64,000 nucleotides of DNA from Chryseobacterium sp. MYb7 (GTDB taxonomy: Bacteria; Bacteroidota; Bacteroidia; Flavobacteriales; Weeksellaceae). Of the stretch, positions 52,266-62,226 are shown one piece after another. The notes under the pieces are model-generated. The model saw only the letters and a list, made by a program, of their open reading frames with translations. It searched no databases and was not told the DNA's origin. The stretch lies in NCBI RefSeq assembly GCF_002979455.1, contig NZ_PCOU01000012.1:1-64000 (forward strand), read 5' to 3'. Within the stretch, counting starts at the first letter, position 1, and each line of letters opens with the position of its first letter. A program made the position numbers and the translations under genes.

Positions 52266-55200
52266 TTAATTTTTTTCAACATTTATCTTAAAATTAACCT
52301 CATCTATTTCGATTTCGTTAAAATTTGAAAGTGAAGATACAATTTCTATTTTATTTGACAAGACCTCAGAAGAAATATATTCTTCATTTTTCTTAATCTC
52401 ATGTAAGAAAGGAGAGTTTTCTTCCAATGTGATTGAAATTCTGTCTGTCAGTTCAAAGTCTTTGTCTTTTCGCAGGTTTTGAATTCTGTTGATGAACTCT
52501 CTTGCGATACCTTCAGATTTTAATTCATCGGTTAACGTCAAATCTAATGCCACAGTTGTTTTTCCATCGGAAGTAACTGTCCATCCCGGAATATCTTTTG
52601 TAGAGATTTCCACATCATCAAGTGTGATCTCATATCCCTGAACATCTAGTTTTCCTTCTTTTTCAAGACCTGCAATCTGCTCTGTGGTAAGATTGGTAAT
52701 CTCGGCACCTACTACTTTCATGTCTTTTCCTAATTTAGGACCAAGAGTTTTGAAGTTAGGTTTTATCTGTTTTACAATTAAGTGAGATGCCTCTTCAGCA
52801 TTAATTAACTGTAATTCTTTCACGTTGACTTCCTGCTTGATAAGGTCTGCTACAGCAAGAATCTGCTCTTCTGCTTTAGAATCCAACACAGGAACCAATA
52901 CTTTTTGTAATGGCTGACGAACTTTTACATTTTCTTTCTTTCTCAAAGAGAAAACCATACTTGTAATGTTCTGAGCTAAATGAGTCTTTTCAACCAGATC
53001 CTGATCAATTAAGCTTTCATCAGCTACCGGGAAGTCTGTAAGGTGTACAGATTCACAGTTTTCTTTACCTGTTACTTTATTTAAATCCTGATACAACTGA
53101 TCCATAAAGAACGGAGCAATTGGAGCAGATAGTTTTGCAACAGTCTCAAGACAAGTGTATAACGTCTGGTAAGCAGAGATCTTATCGTCAGAATAATCTC
53201 CTTTCCAGAAACGTCTTCTGCACAATCTTACATACCAGTTGCTTAAGTTATCATTTACGAAGTTACTTATTGCTCTAGCTACTCTTGTTGGTTCATAGTC
53301 TTCATAGAAAGCTTTCACTTCCTTGATCAATAAGTTCAGTTCAGAAAGAATCCATCTGTCGATTTCCGGACGGTTTTCCACTTCTTTTTCAGAATAGCTG
53401 AAGCCATCCACATTCGCATACAGAGCAAAGAATGAATAGGTGTTGTAAAGGGTTCCGAAGAATTTTCTTCTTACTTCGTCTATTCCTTCAATGTCAAACT
53501 TCAGGTTTTCCCATGGGTTTGCATTGGAGATCATGTACCAACGGGTAGCATCCGGTCCGTAAACAGAAAGTGTTTCGAACGGGTCTACAGCATTTCCTAG
53601 ACGTTTTGACATCTTCTGTCCGTTCTTATCCAGAACAAGACCGTTACTCATTACATTTTTATAAGCAACAGAATCAAACACAGCAGTTCCGATGGCATGA
53701 AGCGTGTAGAACCATCCACGGGTCTGGTCAACACCTTCTGCGATGAAATCAGCTGGGAATGCTTTATTGTTGTCTATTAGTTCTTTGTTTTCAAAAGGAT
53801 AATGCAACTGGGCATAAGGCATAGAACCTGAATCGAACCAAACGTCGATCAAGTCGCTTTCACGTTTCATTGCTTTTCCTGAATCAGAAACCAATACTAC
53901 TTTGTCTACTACGTTTTTGTGAAGATCCACAAGCTCATAATTAGACTCAGACATATTTCCGATGATGAACCCTTTGAACGGGTTTTCAGTCATCAATCCT
54001 GCTGCAACTGATTTTTCTATCTCGTTGTATAATTCTTCTACAGAACCGATGATCTTTTCTTCTTTCAAATCATCTGTTCTCCAGATTGGCAACGGAATAC
54101 CCCAATATCTTGAGCGGGAAAGATTCCAGTCGTTTACATTTTCCAGCCAGTTGGCAAAACGTCCTTCTCCGGTAGCTTTCGGTTTCCAGTTGATTTCTTT
54201 GTTCAAATTAACCAGTCTGTCTTTTACAGCCGTCATTTTCACAAACCATGAATCAAGCGGGTAGTACAATACCGGCTTATCTGTTCTCCAGCAGTGTGGA
54301 TAAGAGTGGACATATTTCTCTACTTTGAAGGCTTTGTTTTCTGTTTTCAACAGGATAGCAAGTTCTACATCCCAAGATTTCTCAGGAGCAGTTCCTTCAT
54401 CGTAATATTCATTTTTGATGTAAGTTCCAGAGAATACCTCAGGCACATTGTCTCCTTTGATGAATCTACCTTGTAAGTCTACCAATGGTACAAGATTATC
54501 ATTTTCATCTTTTACCAACATTGGCGGGATTTCAGGCTGAGCCATTTTAGCAACTCTCGCATCATCCGCACCAAAAGTAGGTGCCGTGTGAACGATACCT
54601 GTACCGTCTTCAGTGGTTACGAAATCTCCTAAGATTACTCTGAATGCATTCTCAGGATTATCATTTGGTGTAAACCAGGGAACTAATTGCTCATATCTTG
54701 TATCAACAAGTTTTTCTCCTGTAAATTCTTTTAGTATTCTGAAAGGAATTACTTTCGTTTCCGGAGTGTAGCTGGCAAAATCTTCATCTGTACCTTCTGC
54801 AAATTTTTTACCGAAAACCTTAGGTAAAAGAACACTTGATAAAACAACAGTTACAGGTTCAAAGGTATATTGATTGAAGGTTTTCACTACAACATATTCA
54901 ATATCTCTACCTACAGTAAGAGCCGTATTGGATGGAAGCGTCCATGGAGTCGTCGTCCATGCAAGGATATGTACATCTCCGTCAACATCATTGAACAATG
55001 TTGAAGAGTCTTTCTTTACTTTAAACTGAGCTACAACCGTTGTGTCTGAGACATCACGGTAAGTCCCGGGCTGATTCAGCTCGTGAGAAGAAAGTCCTGT
55101 TCCTGCTTTCGGTGAGTAAGGCTGGATAGTATATCCTTTGTACAACAGGTCTTTGCTGTACAACTGCTTCAATAACCACCAAACGGTTTCCATATATTTT

Positions 55201-55661
55201 GACTTGTATGTGATGTACGGATCATCAAGGTCTACCCAATATCCGATTTTCTCTGTAAGGTTATTCCAAACATCGGTATAACGCATTACTGCTTCACGAC
55301 AAGCTTTGTTATAGTCTTCAATAGAGATTTTTTTGCCAATATCTTCTTTTGTGATTCCTAATTCTTTTTCTACACCCAGTTCCACAGGAAGACCATGCGT
55401 ATCCCAGCCAGCTTTACGGAAAACCTGTTTTCCGTTTTGAGTCTGGTAACGGCAGAAAATATCTTTCAATGCTCTTGCCATTACGTGGTGAATTCCAGGC
55501 ATACCGTTTGCTGAAGGCGGACCTTCATAAAAAACAAACTCAGGATTTCCCTGACGAATCTCAACACTCTTATTGAAGGTTTTATTTTGTTTCCAAAATT
55601 CCGCTACATTCTCTGCTACGTCAATAAGGTTGAGGTTTTTGTATTCTTTAAATTGGCTCAT
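52266..55661 (-). CDS. ileS: Isoleucyl-tRNA synthetase
   Basis: A 1131-residue class I synthetase that charges tRNA-Ile. The HIGH-type motif is in PPSANGMPGIHHVMARAL (about residues 48-65) and the second signature is KMSKRLGN. The editing domain lies between them, and the WDTHGLPVE and TTPWTLPSNTAL blocks are clear. Length suits the eukaryote-like/type 2 IleS found in Bacteroidota, with a C-terminal part lacking the zinc-binding Cys of the E. coli type. TAAATTTG (minus strand, 55706-55699) is a plausible -7 box. No T-box leader. It heads the block running to the SanA-like gene. Confidence 0.96.
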   Translation of the reverse strand: MSQFKEYKNLNLIDVAENVAEFWKQNKTFNKSVEIRQGNPEFVFYEGPPSANGMPGIHHVMARALKDIFCRYQTQNGKQVFRKAGWDTHGLPVELGVEKELGITKEDIGKKISIEDYNKACREAVMRYTDVWNNLTEKIGYWVDLDDPYITYKSKYMETVWWLLKQLYSKDLLYKGYTIQPYSPKAGTGLSSHELNQPGTYRDVSDTTVVAQFKVKKDSSTLFNDVDGDVHILAWTTTPWTLPSNTALTVGRDIEYVVVKTFNQYTFEPVTVVLSSVLLPKVFGKKFAEGTDEDFASYTPETKVIPFRILKEFTGEKLVDTRYEQLVPWFTPNDNPENAFRVILGDFVTTEDGTGIVHTAPTFGADDARVAKMAQPEIPPMLVKDENDNLVPLVDLQGRFIKGDNVPEVFSGTYIKNEYYDEGTAPEKSWDVELAILLKTENKAFKVEKYVHSYPHCWRTDKPVLYYPLDSWFVKMTAVKDRLVNLNKEINWKPKATGEGRFANWLENVNDWNLSRSRYWGIPLPIWRTDDLKEEKIIGSVEELYNEIEKSVAAGLMTENPFKGFIIGNMSESNYELVDLHKNVVDKVVLVSDSGKAMKRESDLIDVWFDSGSMPYAQLHYPFENKELIDNNKAFPADFIAEGVDQTRGWFYTLHAIGTAVFDSVAYKNVMSNGLVLDKNGQKMSKRLGNAVDPFETLSVYGPDATRWYMISNANPWENLKFDIEGIDEVRRKFFGTLYNTYSFFALYANVDGFSYSEKEVENRPEIDRWILSELNLLIKEVKAFYEDYEPTRVARAISNFVNDNLSNWYVRLCRRRFWKGDYSDDKISAYQTLYTCLETVAKLSAPIAPFFMDQLYQDLNKVTGKENCESVHLTDFPVADESLIDQDLVEKTHLAQNITSMVFSLRKKENVKVRQPLQKVLVPVLDSKAEEQILAVADLIKQEVNVKELQLINAEEASHLIVKQIKPNFKTLGPKLGKDMKVVGAEITNLTTEQIAGLEKEGKLDVQGYEITLDDVEISTKDIPGWTVTSDGKTTVALDLTLTDELKSEGIAREFINRIQNLRKDKDFELTDRISITLEENSPFLHEIKKNEEYISSEVLSNKIEIVSSLSNFNEIEIDEVNFKINVEKN

Positions 55662-55869
55662 TGTAAATATCTCAATATCGTTGATTAATTAAGTCTGCAA
55701 ATTTACTAAAATTTGTCGGTTTATAATATATGTTTTATTTAGGTAATTTCTATTAAAAAGTTCAATTTCAGAAATATAAATGAAGAAAGTGAGAAAAAGT
55801 GAATGGTGAATGGTTAGTAAATGAATTTTTCAGACTGTTTTGAGTATGAAATTGAAGCCATATTATCTA

Positions 55870-55893
55870 TAAAAAAGCCACCCGAAGGTGGCT
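55870..55893 (-). terminator. Terminator of the toxin/immunity unit
   Basis: AGCCACC-CGAA-GGTGGCT with six T after it on the minus strand, right behind the immunity-like gene. Confidence 0.9.
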
Positions 55894-55898
55894 GTGAA

Positions 55899-56216
55899 TT
55901 ATTCTAAGTCACTAAGTCTTGTTATATCTGGCCATCTTCCTGCTTCGTATTCCTGAATGTAGTAGTCAATAGATCTATTTGTTCCAAACACTACAATTTT
56001 ACCAGTCTTATTCTCTACCAAGAATGGAGAGCAGCCTATTAGCTTGGCTTTTTCAATTTTGTCTTCTACAAATTTTTTTGAGTTAAAATAAAATACCATG
56101 CCATATTCTTTTTGAATTGAGCGTTCCTCTGCAATAGTAAGTTCTATTTCCCACTTTTGACTTAATTTTTTTATATAATCTTTTGCAACACTGATTATTT
56201 CTATATTTGATAACAT
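55899..56216 (-). CDS. Imm35/YrhB-like immunity protein
   Basis: A 105-residue cytosolic protein. The pattern YGMVFYFNSKKFVED, GCSPFLVENKTGKIVVFGTN and the ending YYIQEYEAG fits the Imm35 (YrhB) family of small immunity proteins, as I recall the family consensus (FxFNS, G-P-V-xxTGxxxxxGT, YxxxYE). It follows the large putative toxin gene after only seven bases on the same strand, and a terminator closes the unit. Position directly behind a toxin is the hallmark of such genes. It would bind and block the toxin in the producing cell. Family membership rests on recalled motifs. Confidence 0.65.
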   Translation of the reverse strand: MLSNIEIISVAKDYIKKLSQKWEIELTIAEERSIQKEYGMVFYFNSKKFVEDKIEKAKLIGCSPFLVENKTGKIVVFGTNRSIDYYIQEYEAGRWPDITRLSDLE

Positions 56217-56223
56217 AATATAT

Positions 56224-58869
56224 TTAATTTGTTTTTAAAAATTTGAATGATTTAAATTCTTGTAGTAAATTCAATTCATTTGAAATGACTTGCCCCTCAA
56301 TATATTTTATCCTGTCTTTTTCTACCTTTAAAATATTAATGACATGTGAGTCTAAGTCTCCCGCTCTTTCGCACAATAAAATTCCTCTGTCTCCAATAGG
56401 CATAATCTCTTCTTTAGTTCTTAATGTTTTAAGTTCATATGATCTAAAGCTTTCACCATATAGTGCCTCTAGTAGATAATACTCTTGGGCATTGGAAACA
56501 GCTGCTGTATTAATCTTTCCTGTTCTAAAAAATTCTTCTACTACTTTTACCACTTCTACGCAATTATGACTTGCTATTTGTACAATTTCCTTCTTACCTT
56601 CTGCATTAATAATAATTTTATGGTTAAAATAAATTCTAGCCTCATCAATGAAGTCTATCGCATTTTTGGCAGTAATATCAGTTTCTAAAAGCGCTTTTAA
56701 TCCTGCCTCAAACTTTTCTATAGTGGGGACTTCTCGACTTACAAATATATTCTCTGCCATTCCGGCAAATCTGCTAAACTCTTCTTCAAGCTTACCTACA
56801 TTTCCTCCGGCTCTTCTATAGACATAATCTAAAAAAATATCGGTCCTTGCGGGAGACTTTCCCTGGAAAAATAATTTTCCTTTATGAAGTACACCAATCT
56901 CTTTCGCTGCATTCTCTACAAAAAGTACTCTTAACTTCTCAAAATCAGAAGAATGTGTGATAGCCTTTTCAACGCTGGCTTTTGAAAGAACATTTAATCC
57001 ATTTTTAGAATAATTCCTTAAAGGAAACGAATATAATGTATTTTTGATTAACTTTTGTATGCTTTCCTGCTGACGCGGATATCTGGAAGTGTATAATACT
57101 TCTACAGTGGCATCCAGTGCTTTTTCTGCCTTAGGAAGCATACTCGCCATGGCACTTGTTGTGCCCTGAACCATATAAATATTATCCCATAATTTTAAAA
57201 GATCTTGCCCTTTGGTAGTCATTTGAAGTTCATCTCTGAGCTGAGTCTCTATATAAAAATCTGAAAGGGCAACCCCAATATCGGCATAAGCCACATATAA
57301 AGGCAATCCTGATACTCCGGATTCTATAGTTGCAAGACTGGCTGATATTACCATAAGATCTGCAGCAACACGCAAACATCTCAATGCATCCTCTACTGCC
57401 TTTTTTTGAGCAATGTGATAAAGAAATAATGCAGGAACTTCAGTATCTGTTTCAAGAGTTTGAATCTTGCCGGAAGAAAGTTTTGCTTTTTCATACACTT
57501 TGAGATGCAGCATGTCGAGAGGTCTGAATTCTCCGTTTTCAATCTCATTTTCAGCTTCAATTTCCTTCGTTTTTAGATTAAATACTTTTATGGTATTAAT
57601 CAAGGTGACAATATTATCAGGATCTCCTTCCATAAAATAACCTGTAAGCTCACAATGCCTTTCTATGGTGTCAGAATCTCTGCTGACTCCCAATGCGAAA
57701 AGAGAACCTCTTTGCAGAGGTTGATGAGCGTCATCCATGGCGTGCTGAGCCTGCATAAAAGCTGTAACGTAAATGACAAAAAGCTCTTTGTTTTCAAACA
57801 TTTGCCCATGGGCAACCTGATTGGTATCTGAAATAATGCCTTTTCCCATATACACACTTTCTCCATCTAAAGAATGATAAATGTGAAGAATGAGCTTAGG
57901 ATCATTTTTAATCTTTTTATAAACAAATTCTCCGGAAATAGCTGTGAGAATGCGGATGGCATATCGGCTTTTATCTCTGAAGGGTTCCACTGCCACGGCC
58001 GCCGCTTTCTCTATTGAGTCTACATCGCGAAGCAATTGAGAATCAAAATTTAAGAACTGTAAAAAATGATCCCATAGCATTTCATCTGAAAGCTTCTTTG
58101 CTTTTCCTTTGTAGTCTACTCCTGTTAGGGCGAAATTAGGGAGCTGGTTATAGAAGAACATCAGATCATCAATTGTGGTAAGCCCGTTTCCTGCCTCCTC
58201 AAAGTGGGCAATCAGACCTACTTGCGCCATCTCTCGGTGATAAGGAAAAAGATAAGTGATCATATCCATATAATCTTCCACATCGCTGAGGTTAATTTTT
58301 ATCGCATCAGGTGATTTCGAAGAATAGCTTATAGTGGTTTCTACTTCGTTTATTACGGTCTGGGTGGCTTCTCTGTTATATTCACGATAAGGAATATTGA
58401 TGGTACAGCTAATGTTTCTTTCTCTGATTCCTATTTCTGTGTGATGGGTGTAGTTTTTAGGATCAATATAGCCTGGGCTTACACTGACCCATACTTTTTT
58501 ATCAATACGTTCTAAAAAAGAGTTTTCAAACTGTTTCGGGTCTATTTTAGGCTCCTGTATGACTAATTTTTCAATCATCTTGGCCTTTACCCTTACATTA
58601 TCAATTTTCGCAGGAGGGATTTCTTTCAGATTTACTTTTTCTACTTCTTGCGAATAGTTGATAAAGTTTTTCCTTGCATCGAAAAGATAAGTGTTGAAAT
58701 CTGTGGAAGAAGCAAGCACTCTGAAAAGTTTTCCCTCGTCTACCCAAAGGTTGGTGAAAAAAGGTTCTACGGAATTGGTAGCCACTTTTTCTCCTTTCAT
58801 ATCTGCCCATATTTCCCGACTGATTCTGTCAAAATCGTCCATCTTTTTTAAAGGGTCTTTAAAATTCAT
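56224..58869 (-). CDS. Putative polymorphic toxin with papain-like C-terminal domain
   Basis: An 881-residue protein without signal peptide. Residues 1-490 are not recognisable. A hydrophobic helical stretch lies at about 496-540 (DLMVISASLATIESGVSGLP) and could insert in a membrane. The last 115 residues match the pattern of papain-fold (Tox-PL type) toxin domains: Asn-Cys with candidate nucleophile C770 (ASHNCVEVVKVVEEFF), then DRGILLC, then the candidate base H842 in DSHVINILKV, then a conserved Gly-Gln in IKYIEGQ (Q860). Such domains act as peptidases or deamidases in target cells. The immunity-like gene follows after seven bases. Lack of a Sec signal suggests export by a contractile or type VI-like apparatus, not visible here. 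The toxin call is an inference from the C-terminal motif and the neighbour. Confidence 0.55.
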   Translation of the reverse strand: MNFKDPLKKMDDFDRISREIWADMKGEKVATNSVEPFFTNLWVDEGKLFRVLASSTDFNTYLFDARKNFINYSQEVEKVNLKEIPPAKIDNVRVKAKMIEKLVIQEPKIDPKQFENSFLERIDKKVWVSVSPGYIDPKNYTHHTEIGIRERNISCTINIPYREYNREATQTVINEVETTISYSSKSPDAIKINLSDVEDYMDMITYLFPYHREMAQVGLIAHFEEAGNGLTTIDDLMFFYNQLPNFALTGVDYKGKAKKLSDEMLWDHFLQFLNFDSQLLRDVDSIEKAAAVAVEPFRDKSRYAIRILTAISGEFVYKKIKNDPKLILHIYHSLDGESVYMGKGIISDTNQVAHGQMFENKELFVIYVTAFMQAQHAMDDAHQPLQRGSLFALGVSRDSDTIERHCELTGYFMEGDPDNIVTLINTIKVFNLKTKEIEAENEIENGEFRPLDMLHLKVYEKAKLSSGKIQTLETDTEVPALFLYHIAQKKAVEDALRCLRVAADLMVISASLATIESGVSGLPLYVAYADIGVALSDFYIETQLRDELQMTTKGQDLLKLWDNIYMVQGTTSAMASMLPKAEKALDATVEVLYTSRYPRQQESIQKLIKNTLYSFPLRNYSKNGLNVLSKASVEKAITHSSDFEKLRVLFVENAAKEIGVLHKGKLFFQGKSPARTDIFLDYVYRRAGGNVGKLEEEFSRFAGMAENIFVSREVPTIEKFEAGLKALLETDITAKNAIDFIDEARIYFNHKIIINAEGKKEIVQIASHNCVEVVKVVEEFFRTGKINTAAVSNAQEYYLLEALYGESFRSYELKTLRTKEEIMPIGDRGILLCERAGDLDSHVINILKVEKDRIKYIEGQVISNELNLLQEFKSFKFLKTN

Positions 58870-59097
58870 CTTTAAGTTTTTTCATTAATACTATTTTTAT
58901 GTTCTGGTTGTTGGAAAATAAAATCAGATCAAAAGAAATCATTCTTTCATCTGAATCTTTATGAGGCAAATATCAATGCTGGAAACGACAAAACTTGGCG
59001 TATAAAAATAAAAGTGATTCTAAAAACAGATTATGATAACAACCGCTCATTGGCCGGAATTTTGTACATTTAATAGACGTATAAACCCAAATGCTGT

Positions 59098-60786
59098 ATG
59101 AAAATCTATTATTACCTGATGCTTTTTGTTTGTTTTATCAACACAAGCATTGTACAAGCTCAAACTAGCTATCCTCAGAATTATTTCAGAAATCCTTTAA
59201 ATATTCCCATGCAGCTGGCGGCCAATTTTGGAGCAGTCCGGACGAATCACTTTCATATGGGATTGGATCTGAGAACCAATAGCCAGGAGAATTTACCGGT
59301 TCTTGCAGCAGCAGATGGCTATGTAAGCAGGATAAAAGTGGAGCGATATGGATTTGGAAATGCAGTGTACATCACACATCCCAATGGTTATACTACGGTA
59401 TATGCCCACCTGAATAAATACTTTAGTAAACTGGATGAATATGTAAAGGAAAAACAATATAAAGACGAAAAGTGGGAGCAAGACATTACTTTTCAACCCG
59501 GACAGTTTCCTGTGGAGAAAGGACAGCGAGTTGCTTTGAGTGGAAATACGGGAGGATCTGCAGGACCACACCTTCATTTTGAAATAAGAGATACCAAAAC
59601 AGAAGAATGCCTTAATCCGTTACTTTTTGGTTTTGCTATTCCTGATAATATAGCACCTATTATAAGTGGATTGTATTGGTATGACCGACGTTTCAGTACT
59701 TATGAACCTGGTGCGAATGGTGTTGCTGTTAAAAAAGCAGGAAATGTTTATACTTCTAATCTTGTTCAGGTAAATTCTCCGGAAATAAGTTTTGCTATTA
59801 AAGCCGTTGATAAAGCTAATCAAGGATTTAATCTTGGGATTTATAATGCAGAACTATTGATGGATGGCAAGCTGATTTACAGTTTTAAAATTGATAAAAT
59901 CCACTATGATGACACGCGATATATCAACGGTTGTATAGATTATACCAAATTTATCAGGGATAAAATGGGAATTCAGCACTTAGCTGATTTACCGGGAATG
60001 AAACTACAGAATTATAGCTTTCCAAATTTAACCGGGATTATCAAACTTCAGGATGAAAATGTTCATTCCATTGAAATTGTCCTCAAAGATGTTAAAGGAA
60101 ATACAAGCCGTTTAACAACAAAACTTCAGTTAAACAAAACCTCAGACAAAATATCTTCTACTGCAAAAACAATAATGGCTAACGAAGCGAAAACTATTAC
60201 CACAGAAAATGCTGAAATTGCTTTCAGTAAAAATGCCATGTATGATGCTGTGAATTTTAATGCCTATGAAAAGCCGGATGCCAATCAGAATGCTGTTTCA
60301 AATAGCATTATTTTACAGAGTCCGTACATTCCTGTTCAGGATGAATATATTTTGAGAATAAAACCCAATAGAAAATTAACCAATACAGAGAAAGATAAAG
60401 CCGTTATCCTCCTTGATTATGGCAGTGATAATACTGTTGTTAAGGTAAAATGGAGTGGTGATTGGGCAGAAGGAAAATTCAATAGATTGGGCACTGCAAA
60501 ATTATTAATAGACAATAATCTGCCTTCTGTTTCATCAGGCTGGACAGAAGGAGCATTGGTTAATAACAGTTCATTATTGTTAAAAGGAACCTCGAAAATT
60601 GGAGATATTGTTTCATTCCGGGCCGAGCTGGATGGGAAATGGCTTAGATTTGCCCGTGTAAAAGATAATTTTGTTTATACTTTCGATGAAAGATGCCCGA
60701 AAGGAACTGGTTCCCATACTTTAAAAGTAACCACAGCTAATACTGCTGGGAATGCCAATACACAAACCTTTACATTTCAGAGATAA
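59098..60786 (+). CDS. M23-family metallopeptidase
   Basis: A 562-residue exported protein with signal peptide (about 1-21, ending VQAQ). The LytM/M23 domain (about 35-175) has the zinc ligands in NHFHMGLDLRTNS (HxxxD form) and in GPHLHFEIRD (HxH). YAAADGYVSRIKVE-type lysostaphin-fold residues lie between. The remaining 390 residues are beta-rich and unassigned, possibly Ig-like. M23 enzymes cut peptide cross-links in peptidoglycan, so envelope growth or remodelling is the likely role. It is followed by the PaaK-like gene after 75 bases. Confidence 0.9.
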   Translation: MKIYYYLMLFVCFINTSIVQAQTSYPQNYFRNPLNIPMQLAANFGAVRTNHFHMGLDLRTNSQENLPVLAAADGYVSRIKVERYGFGNAVYITHPNGYTTVYAHLNKYFSKLDEYVKEKQYKDEKWEQDITFQPGQFPVEKGQRVALSGNTGGSAGPHLHFEIRDTKTEECLNPLLFGFAIPDNIAPIISGLYWYDRRFSTYEPGANGVAVKKAGNVYTSNLVQVNSPEISFAIKAVDKANQGFNLGIYNAELLMDGKLIYSFKIDKIHYDDTRYINGCIDYTKFIRDKMGIQHLADLPGMKLQNYSFPNLTGIIKLQDENVHSIEIVLKDVKGNTSRLTTKLQLNKTSDKISSTAKTIMANEAKTITTENAEIAFSKNAMYDAVNFNAYEKPDANQNAVSNSIILQSPYIPVQDEYILRIKPNRKLTNTEKDKAVILLDYGSDNTVVKVKWSGDWAEGKFNRLGTAKLLIDNNLPSVSSGWTEGALVNNSSLLLKGTSKIGDIVSFRAELDGKWLRFARVKDNFVYTFDERCPKGTGSHTLKVTTANTAGNANTQTFTFQR

Positions 60787-60833
60787 ATCATCTTTTAAAA
60801 GTTGAATCTTTAAATCTTTTCATTTTAATTAAA

Positions 60834-60841
60834 TAAATTTG
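60834..60841 (+). promoter_or_regulatory. -7 promoter element before the PaaK-like gene
   Basis: TAAATTTG fits the consensus and ends 20 bases before the TTG start at 60862. Confidence 0.45.
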
Positions 60842-60861
60842 CCTTTTAAAAATTAAAATCA

Positions 60862-62154
60862 TTGGAATTTCATCCGTTAATCGAGAAAGCAGGGACTCAG
60901 GAAATCAAACTATTTCAGGAAGAAAAACTTCGTGAGCTTTTGACCTATCTTGAGAATCATTCACCCTTTTATCAGAAACTGTTCAAAGAAAATACTATCA
61001 ATATTGCTGACATCCGTATGTTGGAAGATCTTCAGAAGATTCCTACCACCACAAAGAATGATCTTCAGCAGTATAATAATAATTTTTTCTGCATAACACC
61101 GGATAAAATTGTCGATTACAGTACCACTTCCGGAACGTTGGGAGATCCGGTTACTTTCGGATTGTCCGACAGCGATCTTGAGAGACTGGCTTACAATGAA
61201 GCGATATCTTTCGCCTGTGCAGGGATTCAAAAAGGAGATGTGGTTCAGATGATTACCACCATAGATAAAAGATTTATGGCAGGTCTTGCCTATTTTCTGG
61301 GTTTAAGAAAAATGGGTGCAAGTGTGGTAAGAATGGGACCCGGAATTCCCGAACTTCAATGGGATTCAATTTTCAGATATCAACCTAAATATCTGATCAC
61401 CGTGCCTTCTTTTCTGCTGAAAATGATTGATTATGCCGAAAAACATGGATTGGATTATAAAAATTCAAGTGTTTACGGGGCTGTATGTATCGGAGAAAGT
61501 ATCAAAAACCAGGATTTTACAGATAATATTCTTTCGCAGAAAATTAAAGAAAAGTGGGATATAAAACTCTTTTCCACCTATGCTTCTACCGAAATGAGTA
61601 CCGCTTTTACAGAATGTGAATTCCAGATCGGAGGACATCACCACCCGGAACTCATCATTACAGAAATTCTAGATGATGAAGGAAATCCTGTAAAAGATGG
61701 AGAAAGTGGAGAACTGACGATTACCACGCTAGGAGTAGAAGCTATTCCTCTGTTGAGGTTTAAAACCGGAGATCTTGTAAAAGCCCATTATGAACCATGC
61801 CAATGCGGAAGAAATACGATGAGGTTAGGACCTGTAGTAGGAAGAAAACAGCAAATGATCAAATATAAGGGGACAACATTGTATCCTCCTGCGATGAATG
61901 ATATTTTGAATGATTTTAACAACATTTTATGTTATCAAATCGTTATTCAGGCTAATGAAATAGGGTTGGATGAAATTATCATCAAATTAAGTACTGAAGC
62001 AGAACACGAAGGGTTTGTCAATGAAGTAAGAGATCATTTCCGTGCAAAATTGAGAGTAAGCCCGAAAATTGAAATCATAGACTTTGATATTCTGTCTAAA
62101 ACAGTTTTTAATCCAAACAGCAGAAAACCAATTACTTTTATTGATTTGAGATGA
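60862..62154 (+). CDS. PaaK-like acyl-CoA ligase (AMP-forming)
   Basis: A 430-residue adenylate-forming enzyme related to phenylacetate-CoA ligase. The ATP-binding loop is STTSGTLGDPVTFG. Other blocks are FSTYASTEMSTAFTEC, LLRFKTGDLVKA (with the Asp for the ribose) and GRKQQMIKYKGTTLYPP. It starts with TTG: the first ATG in frame is about 50 codons in and would remove the conserved N-terminal helices (FHPLIEKAGTQEIKLFQEEK). Substrate unknown; phenylacetate genes are not nearby. A -7 box lies 20 bases before the start. Confidence 0.88.
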   Translation: MEFHPLIEKAGTQEIKLFQEEKLRELLTYLENHSPFYQKLFKENTINIADIRMLEDLQKIPTTTKNDLQQYNNNFFCITPDKIVDYSTTSGTLGDPVTFGLSDSDLERLAYNEAISFACAGIQKGDVVQMITTIDKRFMAGLAYFLGLRKMGASVVRMGPGIPELQWDSIFRYQPKYLITVPSFLLKMIDYAEKHGLDYKNSSVYGAVCIGESIKNQDFTDNILSQKIKEKWDIKLFSTYASTEMSTAFTECEFQIGGHHHPELIITEILDDEGNPVKDGESGELTITTLGVEAIPLLRFKTGDLVKAHYEPCQCGRNTMRLGPVVGRKQQMIKYKGTTLYPPAMNDILNDFNNILCYQIVIQANEIGLDEIIIKLSTEAEHEGFVNEVRDHFRAKLRVSPKIEIIDFDILSKTVFNPNSRKPITFIDLR

Positions 62155-62193
62155 AATTAAATCGAAAGAATAAATGATGGCCCCCTTTTTATA

Positions 62194-62201
62194 TATCTTT
62201 G
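62194..62201 (+). promoter_or_regulatory. -7 promoter element of the first paralogue
   Basis: TATCTTTG, 25 bases before the ATG at 62227. The second paralogue has the same octamer at 62893. Confidence 0.5.
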
Positions 62202-62226
62202 GCGGCTTAAATATTATATATACACG

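Noticed and set aside
55662-55870. T-box or other leader before ileS
   Set aside because: No T-box sequence or specifier stem was seen. Only a -7 box is plausible.
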